A DNA stretch of 64,000 nt from Streptomyces sp. Ag109_O5-1 (GCF_003814875.1 NZ_RKQF01000001.1:1798001-1862000), one strand, 5' to 3'; positions 42,869 through 52,535 are shown, numbered from the stretch's first letter. The notes: generated by a model from the letters alone, not told the origin. A program made the numbers and translations.

Positions 42869-43174
42869 TCAGTGTGCTCCGTGACCTGGGGCAATGTCCT
42901 CCACCCTGCGGGCGAGTTCGAAGTCCAGCCGGGTGACGGCGCCGCCGACACTGTGGGTGTTCACGGTGAGGGTGACGGTGTGGTAGCCGAGGGTGAGGTC
43001 GGAGTGGTGGTCGAGTTCGTCCTGGATGCGGGCGATGTGCACGACGAGTGCGGTGGCGGCGAAGTGCGAGTCGAGGCGGTAGGCGCGGGCGAGCCGGTCG
43101 CCGTCCAGCGACCAGCCCGGCAGCTCGGCCAGCCGGTCCTCGATCTCCTTCTGCGACAGCGGTTCGACGGCCAT
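42869..43174 (-). CDS. 4a-hydroxytetrahydrobiopterin dehydratase (PCD/DCoH family)
   Basis: A 101-residue protein of usual PCD length. The active-site block is QDELDHHSDLTLGYHTVTLTVNTHSVGG, with paired His56-His57 and downstream His residues, preceded by LAELPGWSLDGDRLARAYRLDSHFAAT. The enzyme dehydrates pterin-4a-carbinolamine formed by aromatic amino acid hydroxylases; in bacteria the family also takes part in moco-related or folate chemistry, unproven here. It starts at ATG 43174 and is followed after 5 bp by a methyltransferase gene. It diverges from the XRE regulator at 43274. Confidence 0.92.
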   Translation of the reverse strand: MAVEPLSQKEIEDRLAELPGWSLDGDRLARAYRLDSHFAATALVVHIARIQDELDHHSDLTLGYHTVTLTVNTHSVGGAVTRLDFELARRVEDIAPGHGAH

Positions 43175-43273
43175 GGTGCGGTTTCCTTCCCGGAGGCGTA
43201 CGTGGGATCAGCCTGCCATGAAGTGGGATTGCCGGGCCGGTCACACGCGCGCTCCTCGACTACGGTCGTCCGT

Positions 43274-44116
43274 ATGACCCTTGTCGCGTCCGGTCCCGCC
43301 GACTCCCCCGCCGCCTCCCCGACCGCCCCCGACGGCAAGGGAGCGGGTCCGCTGTTGCGGGCGTGGCGGGAGCGGCGGCGGGTCAGCCAGCTGGAGCTGG
43401 CACTGCGTGCCGACTCCTCGGCCCGGCACATCAGCTTCATCGAGACGGGCCGCGCGCGTCCGAGCGAGGAGATGGTGCTGCGCCTGGCCGAGCACCTGGA
43501 CGTACCGGTGCGGGAGCGCAACGCGCTGCTGCTGGCCGCCGGTTACGCCCCGCACTACCCGGAGACCCCGCTGGACGACCCGGCGCTGGACGCGCTGCGG
43601 GACGGCATGGAGCGGCTGATCGGGGGCTATGAGCCGTATCCGGCGCTGGTCGTGGACGCCACGTACACCGTGGTCGCTGCCAACCGGGGCATCGCCATGC
43701 TCCTGGAGGGGGTGCCGGAGTCGCTGCTCGCGCCCGCGCCGAACGCGATGCGGCTGACCCTGCACCCGGAGGGCCTGGCGCCGCGCATCCGTAATCTGTG
43801 CGAGTGGCGTGGGCATCTGCTGGAGCAGATGGAGCGGCAGATCGCGCTCCACCGGTCGGCCGCGCTGCGGGAGTTGTACGAGGAGGTCGCCGCCTATCCG
43901 GTCCCGGCCGGTGTCGACGAGGGCCGGCCGGTCGAGCCCGTCGCGTACTTCGCGCTGCCGCTGCGGATCGAGCACGAGGGGCGGGTGCTGTCGTTCGTGT
44001 CGTCGATCTCGACGTTCAACACCCCGATGGACGTGACGGTCGCCGAGCTGGCCATCGAGACGTTCCTGCCGGCCGACCCGGCGACCGCCAAGTACCTGCA
44101 GTCGCTGGTGGGTTGA
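43274..44116 (+). CDS. XRE-family regulator with MmyB-like ligand-binding domain
   Basis: A 280-residue protein. The helix-turn-helix at about 28-85 (RVSQLELALRADSSARHISFIETGRARPSEEMVLRLAEHLDVP) is followed by an MmyB-type PAS-like domain at about 105-270 (PALVVDATYTVVAANRGIAMLLEGV; NAMRLTLHPEGLAPRIRNLCEW). Members bind fatty-acid-like ligands and usually control a neighbouring redox gene. It is divergent from the pterin dehydratase/methyltransferase pair, 99 bp away, which is its likely target. ATG at 43274. Confidence 0.88.
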   Translation: MTLVASGPADSPAASPTAPDGKGAGPLLRAWRERRRVSQLELALRADSSARHISFIETGRARPSEEMVLRLAEHLDVPVRERNALLLAAGYAPHYPETPLDDPALDALRDGMERLIGGYEPYPALVVDATYTVVAANRGIAMLLEGVPESLLAPAPNAMRLTLHPEGLAPRIRNLCEWRGHLLEQMERQIALHRSAALRELYEEVAAYPVPAGVDEGRPVEPVAYFALPLRIEHEGRVLSFVSSISTFNTPMDVTVAELAIETFLPADPATAKYLQSLVG

Positions 44117-44226
44117 CGCAAAGGCTGCTCCGCGCGTAGACACAGGAGTCTGCCTCGACAACGTGTGCGACGGCGGCATCGCGTGTCAGACTGCACGCGT
44201 ACTTGTGCACGTAGGGGAGGCGTGGC

Positions 44227-45090
44227 GTGAGTGAGCGGCGTGCTGCGCCCACCGTGGGCCAGGTCGTGCTGGGCAAAAGGCTGCAGGAGCTGCGGGAGGC
44301 GGCGGGCCTGGCCCGCGACGAGGCGGCCCAGGTGCTGCGGGTGGCGCAGGCGACCGTACGGCGGATGGAGATGGCCGAGGTCGCGCTGAAGATCCCGTAC
44401 GTCCAGGTGCTGCTGGAGACGTACGGGGTGCCCGAGGAGGAGCAGGGCGCGTTCGTGCGGCTGGCCGAGGAGGCCAACCAGCCGGGCTGGTGGCAGCGGT
44501 TCCATGACGTCCTGCCGGACTGGTTCAGCCTGTACGTGAGTCTGGAGGGCGCCGCCCGGGTCGTCCGCTCCTACGAACCGCACTTCATCCCCGGCCTGTT
44601 GCAGACCGAGGCGTATGCGCGGGCCGTGCTGGAGGCCGGGACGATAGGCCATACCGATCCCACGGCCGTCGAACGGCATGTGTCGCTGCGTATGACCCGG
44701 CAGGGGCTGCTGGAGCAGGACGATCCGCCCCATCTATGGGTGATCATGGACGAGACGGTGCTGCGGCGCCCGGTCAGCATCGACTGCGGGGTGATGCGCG
44801 ACCAGGTCGACAAGCTGCTCGCCTATATCGAGCGGGACCGGATAACCCTGCAGCTCGCCGAGTTCGCGAGCGGCCCGCATCCGGGGACGTACGCGCCGTT
44901 CACGCTGTTCCGGTTCGCCGAGCCGGAGCTGCCGGACATGGTCTTCACCGAGTATCTGACCGGCGCCCTGTACCTGGACTCGCGCGACGAGGTCGGGGCC
45001 CATCTGGAGGTCCTGGACCATATGACGGCCCGGGCCGCCTCGGCCCAGCGGACCGAGGACCTGCTGCGCGAGTACCGCGACAAAATCTGA
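44227..45090 (+). CDS. XRE-family regulator with DUF5753 domain
   Basis: A 287-residue protein with an N-terminal helix-turn-helix at about 10-70 (LGKRLQELREAAGLARDEAAQVLRVAQATVRRMEMAEV). The C-terminal DUF5753 domain is marked by VVRSYEPHFIPGLLQTEAYARAVL and LLAYIERDRITLQLAEF. This family is abundant in Streptomyces and is often paired with DUF397 proteins; no DUF397 gene is adjacent here. A DUF574-type methyltransferase follows after 29 bp in the same direction. It starts at GTG 44227 after AGGGGAGG. Confidence 0.88.
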   Translation: MSERRAAPTVGQVVLGKRLQELREAAGLARDEAAQVLRVAQATVRRMEMAEVALKIPYVQVLLETYGVPEEEQGAFVRLAEEANQPGWWQRFHDVLPDWFSLYVSLEGAARVVRSYEPHFIPGLLQTEAYARAVLEAGTIGHTDPTAVERHVSLRMTRQGLLEQDDPPHLWVIMDETVLRRPVSIDCGVMRDQVDKLLAYIERDRITLQLAEFASGPHPGTYAPFTLFRFAEPELPDMVFTEYLTGALYLDSRDEVGAHLEVLDHMTARAASAQRTEDLLREYRDKI

Positions 45091-45119
45091 GGACCTGAGG
45101 ACCCGAAGGAGCACACAGC

Positions 45120-45935
45120 GTGACCGCATCCGAGCCCGCGTCCCTCGCCGTCGACACCAGTCGGCCGCATCCGGCGCGGGTGTACGACTGGTGGCTGGGC
45201 GGCAAGGACAACTACCCGGTGGACGAGGAGCTCGCCCGGAAGATCCTCGCCGTGGACGGCACGGTGCTGCGCGGGGCGCGCGCCAACCGCCGGTTCATGC
45301 AGCGGGCCGTGCGCACGGCCGCCGAGTCCGGCACCCGCCAGTTCCTGGACATCGGCACGGGCATCCCGACCGAGCCCAACCTGCACCAGGTGGCGCAGGG
45401 CGTGGCACCGGAGTCGAAGGTGGTGTACGCGGACAACGACCCGATCGTGCTGCGCCACGCCGAGGCCCTTCTGCACGGCACGCCCGAGGGCAGCACCGCG
45501 TATGTGCACGCCGACGTCCGCGATGTCGACACCCTGCTGGGCCGGGCCGCCGAGACCCTGGACTTCGAGCAGCCGATCGCGCTGTCCCTGGTGGCGCTGA
45601 CCCACTATCTCGACGACGAGCCGGACGGCGACGATGTGTACGGCCTGCTGAAGCGGTACGTGGACGCGCTCGCCCCGGGCAGCCATCTGATCCTGTCCCA
45701 GGTCACCCCTGACCTCAGCCCGGCGGCGATCGAGCAGGCGGCCGCGAACTTCCGGCGCAGCGGGACCCCCTTCCACCCACGCTCGCTGCCCGGGTTCTCG
45801 CGCTTCTTCGACGGCCTGGAGCTGCTCGGCCCCGGGGTGATCCCGGTCTCCGGCTGGCGCCCCGACCCGGAGGACGTGGCGCTGCAGCAGGAGGGCATCG
45901 TGCCGGTGTACGGCGGTGTCGCCCGCAAGGTCTGA
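45120..45935 (+). CDS. DUF574-family SAM-dependent methyltransferase
   Basis: A 271-residue protein. The family opening is VDTSRPHPARVYDWWLGGKDNYPVDEELA, and the SAM-binding motif is QFLDIGTGIPTEPNLHQVAQ with VVYADNDPIVLRHAEALL. The family (PF04672) is nearly restricted to actinomycetes, and its substrates are largely unknown. It starts at GTG 45120, 29 bp after the DUF5753 regulator with GAAGGAG between, so they are probably one operon. Confidence 0.88.
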   Translation: MTASEPASLAVDTSRPHPARVYDWWLGGKDNYPVDEELARKILAVDGTVLRGARANRRFMQRAVRTAAESGTRQFLDIGTGIPTEPNLHQVAQGVAPESKVVYADNDPIVLRHAEALLHGTPEGSTAYVHADVRDVDTLLGRAAETLDFEQPIALSLVALTHYLDDEPDGDDVYGLLKRYVDALAPGSHLILSQVTPDLSPAAIEQAAANFRRSGTPFHPRSLPGFSRFFDGLELLGPGVIPVSGWRPDPEDVALQQEGIVPVYGGVARKV

Positions 45936-46013
45936 CCCGTCCGGGCGCCCTGAACAGGTGCGTTCCCGCGCCCGCCCCTAGCGTCGAAGCGAAGGGTGAG
46001 CAAGGGAGCACAG

Positions 46014-49000
46014 GTGACGGACACGGAGAGACCCCCCAAGGAGCCGGGTGCGGCGCTGCTGGGCGCCGCCCGGTTCTTCCGGCCGGGCACGCCCGCACCC
46101 GATCTGCACAGCGTCTCGTTCACCGGCGGCCGGGAGGCGGACGCCTTCTACCGGGACCGCTGGAGCCACGACAAGGTCGTGAACTCCACGCACGGGGTGA
46201 ACTGCACCGGCTCCTGTCGCTGGAAGGTGTACGTCAAGGACGGGATCATCACCTGGGAGACCCAGGAGACGGACTATCCCTCGGTCGGCCCCGACCGCCC
46301 CGAGTACGAGCCCCGCGGCTGCCCGCGCGGTGCCGCGTTCTCCTGGTACACGTACTCGCCGACGCGGGTGCGGTATCCGTACGTCCGGGGCGTGCTCCTG
46401 GAGCTGTACCGGGAGGCGAAGAAGCGGCTGGGGGACCCGGTGGACGCCTGGGCGGACCTCCAGAGCGACCCCGAGCGCCGCCGCCGCTACCAGCAGGCGC
46501 GCGGCAAGGGCGGCCTGGTGCGGGCGAGTTGGGAAGAGGCGGTGGAGATCGTCGCCGCCGCGCAGGTGCACACCATCAGGACCTACGGCCCCGACCGCAT
46601 CGCCGGCTTCTCCCCCATCCCCGCGATGTCGATGGTGTCCCATGCGGCCGGCGCCCGCTACCACTCCCTCATCGGCGCCCCGATGCTCTCCTTCTACGAC
46701 TGGTACGCCGAACTTCCGGTGGCCTCCCCGCAGGTGTTCGGCGACCAGACGGACGTACCGGAGTCGGGCGACTGGTGGGACGCCGCCTATCTGATGATGT
46801 GGGGCTCGAACGTCCCGGTGACCCGCACCCCCGACGCCCACTGGATGGCGGAGGCCCGCTACCGCGGCCAGAAGGTGGTGGTCGTCTCCCCCGACTACGC
46901 GGACAACGCCAAGTTCGCCGACGAGTGGCTGCACCCGCACCCGGGCACCGACGGCGCGCTGGCCCTGGCGATGGGCCATGTCATCCTGAAGGAGTTCTTC
47001 GTCGACCGCGAGACGCCGTTCTTCGCGGACTACGTGCGGAAGTTCACCGACCTGCCGTTCCTGGTGACGCTCACCGAACGGGACGGCGCGTATGTGCCGG
47101 GCAAGTTCCTGCGCGCCACCGATCTGGGGCAGGAGGGCGAGGGCGCCGAGTGGCAGACGGTCGTCCTGGACTCGGTCTCCGGCCGCGCGGTCGTCCCGAA
47201 CGGCTCCCTCGGCTTCCGCTGGACCGACTCCGGCAAGGGCCGATGGAACCTCGAACTGGGCGACATCGAACCGCAGTTGAGCCTGTACGGCAGTGAGGTC
47301 GCGGCCGGGGTGGAGGTGCTGCTCCCGCACTTCGCCACGGACGGCGGCGAGCACGGCCAGGGATGGGGGGACGTACTGCGAAGGGCCGTACCGGCGACCC
47401 GCCTGGGCGGAGCGGACGGCCCCCTGGTGACCACCGTCTACGACCTCCTGCTCGCCCAGTACGGCGTGTGGCGCCACGGGTTGCCGGGCAGCTGGCCCAC
47501 CCACTACGAGGACGCGGGCGCCCCCGGCACCCCCGCCTGGCAGGAGCGGCACACCTCGGTCCCGGCCGCCAAGTGCATCAGGATCGCAAGGGAGTTCGCG
47601 CGGACCGCCGAGCGCTCCAAGGGCCGCTGCATGATCCTGATGGGCGCCGGCACCAACCACTGGTTCCACTCCGAGACCATCTACCGCGCCTTCCTCGCCC
47701 TGCTCCAGCTCACCGGCTGCCAGGGCCGCAACGGCGGCGGCTGGGCGCACTACGTCGGCCAGGAGAAGTGCCGCCCGGTGACCGGCTGGGCCACGCTGGC
47801 CTCGGCCAACGACTGGTCCCGGCCGCCGCGCCAGATGATCGGCACCGCGTACTGGTTCCTCAACACCGACCAGTGGCGCTACGACCGGTTCGCCGCCGAC
47901 GTCCTGGCCTCGCCGCTGGGCGAGGGCAGGCTCGCCGGGATGACCGGGGCGGACTGTCTCGCGCTGTCGGCCCGTTCGGGCTGGATGCCGTCGTACCCGA
48001 CCTTCGACCGCAACCCCCTCGAACTCGGCGACGCCTTCGGCGACCCGGTGGCCAAGGCGGTCGCCGAACTCCGCGCGGGAACCCTGAAGTTCGCGTGCGA
48101 GGACCCGGACGCACCGGAGAACTGGCCGCGGGTCCTGACCCTGTGGCGGGCGAATCTGCTGGGCTCGCCGGCGAAGGGCGCGGAGTACTTCACCAAGCAC
48201 CTCCTCGGCACGCACTCCTCCCTGCGTGCCGAGGAGGCGACCCTCGAGGAGCGGCCACGGGACGTGGTCTGGCGGAACGAGGCGCCCGAGGGCAAGCTCG
48301 ACCTCCTGCTCTCGCTCGACTTCCGGCAGACCTCCTCGACCCTGCTGTCGGACGTCGTGCTGCCCGCCGCCACCTGGTACGAGAAGCACGACCTGTCGTC
48401 GACGGACATGCATCCGTACGTGCACTCCTTCACCCCGGCCGTGGACCCGCCCTGGCAGGCGCGCACCGACTTCGACGCCTTCAAGGCGCTCGCGGAGCGG
48501 CTGAGCGAACTGGCCGTCAAACATCTCGGGGTGCGCAAGGACCTGGTGGCGGTGCCGCTCCAGCACGACACCCCGGGCGAGGTCGCCCAGCCGGGCGGGG
48601 TGGTGCGGGACTGGCGGCGCGGGGAGTGCGAGCCGGTGCCCGGGGAGACCATGCCGAATCTGACCGTGGTCGAGCGGGACTACACGGCGATCGGCGCCAA
48701 GTTCACGGCGCTCGGCCCGCTGGTGGAGCAACTCGGCCTGCCTGCCAAGGGAATCACCCTGAGGCCCGACCAAGAGGTGGCATATCTACGGGATCTGAAC
48801 GGCACCGGATACCAGGGCCGCCCGTCCCTCGACACGGCGGTGAAGGCGGCCGACACCATCCTGGCGCTGTCCGGCACCACCAACGGCCGTCTCGCCACCC
48901 AGGGTTTCCGCTCCCTGGAGGAGCGCACCGGGCAGGAGATGGCCCATCTGGCCGCCGAGCACGAGGGCAAGCGGATCACGTACGCCGACACCCAGGCGGC

Positions 49001-49697
49001 GCCGGTGCCGGTGATCACCTCTCCGGAGTGGTCGGGCAGCGAGGCGGGCGGCCGCCGCTACACGGCGTTCGTCCTCAACACCGAGCATCTCAAACCCTGG
49101 CACACGCTCACCGGACGCCAGCACTTCTTCCTCGACCACGACTGGATCCACGAACTGGGCGAGGCGCTTCCCGTCTACCGGCCGCCGCTGGACATGAACA
49201 AGCTGTTCGGCGAACCGTATCTGGGCCCGGACGGACAACGTGAGGTGACGGTCCGTTACCTCACTCCGCACAACAAGTGGTCCATCCACTCCGAGTACCA
49301 GGACAACCTGTTCATGCTGGCCCTCTCCCGGGGCGGCCAGAACATCTGGATGTCCCCGCGGGACGCGGACACCATCGGGGTGAAGGACAACGACTGGGTC
49401 GAGGCGGTCAACCGCAACGGCGTGGTGACGGCCCGGGCGGTCGTCTCGCACCGGATGCCGGCCGGCACGGTGTACCTGCACCATGCGCAGGAACGCACGG
49501 TGGCCGTCCCCAAGACGGAGACCACCGGTATGCGCGGCGGTGTCCACAACACGCTGACCCGCCTCATCCTCAAGCCCTCGCACCTGATCGGCGGTTACGC
49601 CCAGCTGTCCTGGGCCTTCAACTACCTGGGCCCGACGGGCAACCAGCGCGACGAGGTGACGGTGATCCGGCGCCGCAGCCAGGAGGTCGAGTACTGA
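46014..49697 (+). CDS. narG: Respiratory nitrate reductase alpha subunit NarG
   Basis: A 1227-residue molybdopterin subunit of normal length. The FS0 [4Fe-4S] ligands are His and Cys residues in STHGVNCTGSCRWKVYVKDG with the distal Cys in GCPRGAAFSWYTYSP. The bis-MGD region includes GANxW-like MILMGAGTNHWFHSETIYRAFLALLQLTGCQGRNGGGWAHYVGQEK. It reduces nitrate to nitrite on the inner face of the membrane. The GTG at 46014 was chosen because AGGGAG lies 5 nt upstream; GTG at 45996 in frame is the alternative. No twin-arginine signal is present, as expected. It overlaps narH by one base. Confidence 0.96.
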   Translation: MTDTERPPKEPGAALLGAARFFRPGTPAPDLHSVSFTGGREADAFYRDRWSHDKVVNSTHGVNCTGSCRWKVYVKDGIITWETQETDYPSVGPDRPEYEPRGCPRGAAFSWYTYSPTRVRYPYVRGVLLELYREAKKRLGDPVDAWADLQSDPERRRRYQQARGKGGLVRASWEEAVEIVAAAQVHTIRTYGPDRIAGFSPIPAMSMVSHAAGARYHSLIGAPMLSFYDWYAELPVASPQVFGDQTDVPESGDWWDAAYLMMWGSNVPVTRTPDAHWMAEARYRGQKVVVVSPDYADNAKFADEWLHPHPGTDGALALAMGHVILKEFFVDRETPFFADYVRKFTDLPFLVTLTERDGAYVPGKFLRATDLGQEGEGAEWQTVVLDSVSGRAVVPNGSLGFRWTDSGKGRWNLELGDIEPQLSLYGSEVAAGVEVLLPHFATDGGEHGQGWGDVLRRAVPATRLGGADGPLVTTVYDLLLAQYGVWRHGLPGSWPTHYEDAGAPGTPAWQERHTSVPAAKCIRIAREFARTAERSKGRCMILMGAGTNHWFHSETIYRAFLALLQLTGCQGRNGGGWAHYVGQEKCRPVTGWATLASANDWSRPPRQMIGTAYWFLNTDQWRYDRFAADVLASPLGEGRLAGMTGADCLALSARSGWMPSYPTFDRNPLELGDAFGDPVAKAVAELRAGTLKFACEDPDAPENWPRVLTLWRANLLGSPAKGAEYFTKHLLGTHSSLRAEEATLEERPRDVVWRNEAPEGKLDLLLSLDFRQTSSTLLSDVVLPAATWYEKHDLSSTDMHPYVHSFTPAVDPPWQARTDFDAFKALAERLSELAVKHLGVRKDLVAVPLQHDTPGEVAQPGGVVRDWRRGECEPVPGETMPNLTVVERDYTAIGAKFTALGPLVEQLGLPAKGITLRPDQEVAYLRDLNGTGYQGRPSLDTAVKAADTILALSGTTNGRLATQGFRSLEERTGQEMAHLAAEHEGKRITYADTQAAPVPVITSPEWSGSEAGGRRYTAFVLNTEHLKPWHTLTGRQHFFLDHDWIHELGEALPVYRPPLDMNKLFGEPYLGPDGQREVTVRYLTPHNKWSIHSEYQDNLFMLALSRGGQNIWMSPRDADTIGVKDNDWVEAVNRNGVVTARAVVSHRMPAGTVYLHHAQERTVAVPKTETTGMRGGVHNTLTRLILKPSHLIGGYAQLSWAFNYLGPTGNQRDEVTVIRRRSQEVEY

Positions 49698-51301
49698 TGC
49701 GCCCGATGGCCCAGATCGCGATGGTCATGAACCTCGACAAGTGCATCGGCTGCCATACCTGTTCGGTCACCTGCAAGCAGGCGTGGACCAACCGGCGGGG
49801 CATGGAGTACGTCTGGTTCAACAACGTCGAGACGCGGCCCGGCCAGGGTTATCCGCGCCGCTACGAGGACCAGGAGACCTGGCGCGGCGGCTGGGAGCTG
49901 AACCGGCGGGGCGCGCTGCGGCTCAAGGCGGGCGGGCGGCTCCACAAGCTCGCCGGGATCTTCTCCAACCCCAGGCTGCCGGAGATCAAGGACTACTACG
50001 AGCCCTGGACCTACGACTACAAGAACCTCACCGACGCCCCGCTCGGTGACGACTACCCGGTGGCCCGTCCGGTCTCGCAGCTCGACGGCAAGCCGATGAA
50101 GATCGAGTGGTCGTCGAACTGGGACGACAACCTGGCCGGCGCGCCCGCCCACGGCGGCCTGGACCCGATGGTCGAGCGCCTCCGCCGACAGGCGGCGGAC
50201 AAGGTGAAGTTCGAGTTCGAGCAGACCTTCATGTTCTATCTGCCGCGGATCTGCGAACACTGCCTCAACCCGTCGTGCGTGGCGTCCTGTCCGTCCGGGG
50301 CGATGTACAAGCGGGCCGAGGACGGCATCGTCCTGGTCGACCAGGACCGCTGCCGGGGCTGGCGGATGTGCGTGACGGGATGCCCGTACAAGAAGGTCTA
50401 CTTCAACCACGCCACCGGCAAGGCCGAGAAGTGCACCCTGTGCTACCCGCGTATCGAGGTCGGGCTGCCCACGGTCTGCTCGGAGACCTGCGTGGGCCGG
50501 CTGCGCTATCTCGGGGTGGTCCTCTACGACGCCGACAAGGTGACGGCGGCGGCCGAGACCGAGGACGAGAAGGCGTTGTACGAGGCCCAGTTGGGTGTAT
50601 TCCTCGATCCGCACGATCCGAGCGTGCAGGTCGCCTGCGACGAGGCGGGCATCCCGTACGACTGGATGGAGGCGGCCCGCCGCTCCCCGGTCCGCGCGCT
50701 GATCAGCGAGTACCGGGTGGCGCTGCCCCTGCACCCGGAGTACCGCACGATGCCGATGGTCTGGTACATCCCGCCCCTGTCCCCCGTCGTCGAGGCCCTG
50801 TCCGAGACGGGCCACGACGGTGAGGACGCCCGGAATCTCTTCGCCGCGATCGACACCCTGCGCATCCCCCTCGAATACCTGGCCGAACTCTTCACCGCGG
50901 GCGACACCGCACCGGTGCGGTCGGCGCTGGAGAAACTCGCGGCGATGCGCTCCCACATGCGGGCGCTCAACCTCGGCGAGGAGCCGGACCCGGCGACCGC
51001 CAGGGCCGTCGGGATGCGGCCGGAGGAGATCGAGGCGATGTACCGGCTGCTGGCGATCGCCAAGTACGAGGACCGGTACGTGATTCCGACGGCGGCGGTC
51101 GGTGACGCACGCCGTCTGGAGGAGTCCGCGGTGCCGGACGCGTGCAGCCTCGACCACGCCGGCGGACCCGGTATGGGCGGCAACGGCCCGTTCGGCCAGA
51201 ACTCGGGACGCAAACTGCTCCCTCTGGTGTCGGTGGAGAACTTCCACATCCTGCGCAGACGGCAGACCGCCGACACTCCCGACGAGGCGAAGGAGGACTG
51301 A
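49697..51301 (+). CDS. narH: Respiratory nitrate reductase beta subunit NarH
   Basis: A 534-residue ferredoxin-type subunit. It has four Cys clusters: CIGCHTCSVTCKQAW, CEHCLNPSCVASCPSGAMYKR, CRGWRMCVTGCPYKK (Trp in the [3Fe-4S] motif) and CTLCYPRIEVGLPTVCSETC. It carries electrons from NarI haems to NarG. Its ATG shares a base with the narG stop (TGATG), and narJ starts the same way at its end. Confidence 0.96.
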   Translation: MRPMAQIAMVMNLDKCIGCHTCSVTCKQAWTNRRGMEYVWFNNVETRPGQGYPRRYEDQETWRGGWELNRRGALRLKAGGRLHKLAGIFSNPRLPEIKDYYEPWTYDYKNLTDAPLGDDYPVARPVSQLDGKPMKIEWSSNWDDNLAGAPAHGGLDPMVERLRRQAADKVKFEFEQTFMFYLPRICEHCLNPSCVASCPSGAMYKRAEDGIVLVDQDRCRGWRMCVTGCPYKKVYFNHATGKAEKCTLCYPRIEVGLPTVCSETCVGRLRYLGVVLYDADKVTAAAETEDEKALYEAQLGVFLDPHDPSVQVACDEAGIPYDWMEAARRSPVRALISEYRVALPLHPEYRTMPMVWYIPPLSPVVEALSETGHDGEDARNLFAAIDTLRIPLEYLAELFTAGDTAPVRSALEKLAAMRSHMRALNLGEEPDPATARAVGMRPEEIEAMYRLLAIAKYEDRYVIPTAAVGDARRLEESAVPDACSLDHAGGPGMGGNGPFGQNSGRKLLPLVSVENFHILRRRQTADTPDEAKED

Positions 51302-51795
51302 TGCCCTCGGACGCGGTGTTCTACCAGGCGGCGGCGCTCTGTCTCACCTACCCGGACGACGACTTCGTCGCCCGGCTGCCGCTGCTGCGCGAAGCCGCAC
51401 CGCAACTGCGGGAGTTCACCGACCATGCGACGGTGACCCCACCGCAGGAGCTGGCCGCGCACTATGTGCAGGTCTTCGACTTCAAGAACCGGCACAGTCT
51501 CTACCTCAGCTGGTGGCAGGACGGCGACACCCGTCGCCGGGGCATGTCCCTGGTCCGGTTCAAGGAGATCTACCAGGCGTACGGCATGGAGTTCACCGGC
51601 GAGGAACTGCCGGACTTCCTGCCGGCCGTCCTGGAGTTCACGGCCCGGACCGGCAACACCGACCTGCTCACCGAGCACCGTGACTGCCTGGAACAACTGC
51701 GGTGCCGGCTGACCGACTTCGGCACACCGTACGCCAGCGTGCTACGGGTGGTGTGTGACACGTTGCCGACCGTATGCCAAGGGCCGCGCTGGTGA
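51301..51795 (+). CDS. narJ: Nitrate reductase molybdenum cofactor assembly chaperone NarJ
   Basis: A 164-residue TorD/NarJ-type helical chaperone. It has the family segments AAALCLTYPDDDFVARLPLL, LAAHYVQVFDFKNRHSLYLSWWQDGDTRRRGMSLVRFKEIYQAYGM and LPDFLPAVLEFTARTG. It is shorter than E. coli NarJ (236 residues), mostly at the C-terminus. It escorts NarG during cofactor insertion. It overlaps narH by one base and narI by a few bases. Confidence 0.93.
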   Translation: MPSDAVFYQAAALCLTYPDDDFVARLPLLREAAPQLREFTDHATVTPPQELAAHYVQVFDFKNRHSLYLSWWQDGDTRRRGMSLVRFKEIYQAYGMEFTGEELPDFLPAVLEFTARTGNTDLLTEHRDCLEQLRCRLTDFGTPYASVLRVVCDTLPTVCQGPRW

Positions 51796-52514
51796 GCACC
51801 CTCCTCTGGGGCGCCCTGCCCTACATCGCCTTCGCCCTTCTCGTGGCCGGACTGGTCTGGCGCTACCGCTACGACAAGTACGGCTGGACCACCCGCTCCT
51901 CCCAGGTCTACGAGTCGAAACTGCTCGACATCGCCTCCCCCGCCTTCCACTACGGCATCCTGTTCGTCCTGGCAGGCCATGTCGTCGGCCTGTTCATCCC
52001 GTCGTCCTGGACGAACGCCCTCGGCGTGAGCGAACACACCTACCACCTGTTCTCCCTCTACGGCGGCACCTTCGCGGGCGCTCTGACGGTGGCCGGCCTC
52101 GCCCTGCTCCTCTTCCGCCGCCGCACCCGCGCCCCGGTCTTCCGCGCCACGACGGCGAACGACAAGGCGATGTACCTGTTCCTGGTGGCGGCGATCGTGC
52201 CGGGCATGACCGCGAAACTGACCCACGCCGGCGGGGACGGCTACAACTACCGCGAGACGATCGCCCCTTGGGCCCGCAGCCTGTTCACCCTCCAGCCGAG
52301 GACGGCCCTGATGGCGGACGTCCCGGTCCTCTACCAGGTGCACGCGGTCATCGGCATGATCCTGATCGCCATGGTCCCGTACACCCGCCTGGTCCACATG
52401 TTCAGCGCACCGGTGCAGTACCTGTTCCGCCCGTACGTGGTGTACCGGACCAGGGACCCACGGCAGCTGGGCCCCCGTCCGGAACGGCGGGGCTGGGAGA
52501 CGACCCGCCGCTGA
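51792..52514 (+). CDS. narI: Respiratory nitrate reductase gamma subunit NarI (cytochrome b)
   Basis: A 240-residue membrane protein with five hydrophobic segments. It opens STLLWGALPYIAFALLVAGLVWRYRYDKYGWTTRSSQVYE and has haem-ligand His candidates in FHYGILFVLAGHVVGLF and VLYQVHAVIGMILIAMVPYTRLVHMFSAP. It oxidises menaquinol and passes electrons to NarH. The GTG at 51792 (GTGA overlap with the narJ stop) gives the usual N-terminus; an ATG six codons upstream at 51774 is also possible. It converges with dnaK, 21 bp away. Confidence 0.94.
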   Translation: MSTLLWGALPYIAFALLVAGLVWRYRYDKYGWTTRSSQVYESKLLDIASPAFHYGILFVLAGHVVGLFIPSSWTNALGVSEHTYHLFSLYGGTFAGALTVAGLALLLFRRRTRAPVFRATTANDKAMYLFLVAAIVPGMTAKLTHAGGDGYNYRETIAPWARSLFTLQPRTALMADVPVLYQVHAVIGMILIAMVPYTRLVHMFSAPVQYLFRPYVVYRTRDPRQLGPRPERRGWETTRR

Positions 52515-52535
52515 CCCGTCGGAAGGAGCAATGCC

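Noticed and set aside
45996..46013. GTG at 45996 as narG start
   Set aside because: GTG at 46014 has AGGGAG at 5-nt spacing; the upstream GTG has no such site. It remains an alternative.
45936..46013. DosR/OsdR box before narG
   Set aside because: The GGGCGCCC palindrome and neighbouring sequence do not match the GGGAC-N4-GTCCC core well enough to support a site.
46426..46470. Other TTA-like triplets as bldA codons in plus- and minus-strand genes
   Set aside because: Apparent TTA strings in credible genes were out of frame (for example GGT TAC or CGT TAC); only 614-616 is in frame.
45978..48773. Minus-strand open frame of about 930 codons opposite narG
   Set aside because: narG is unmistakable on the plus strand with FS0 and Mo-cofactor motifs; the antisense translation has no domain.
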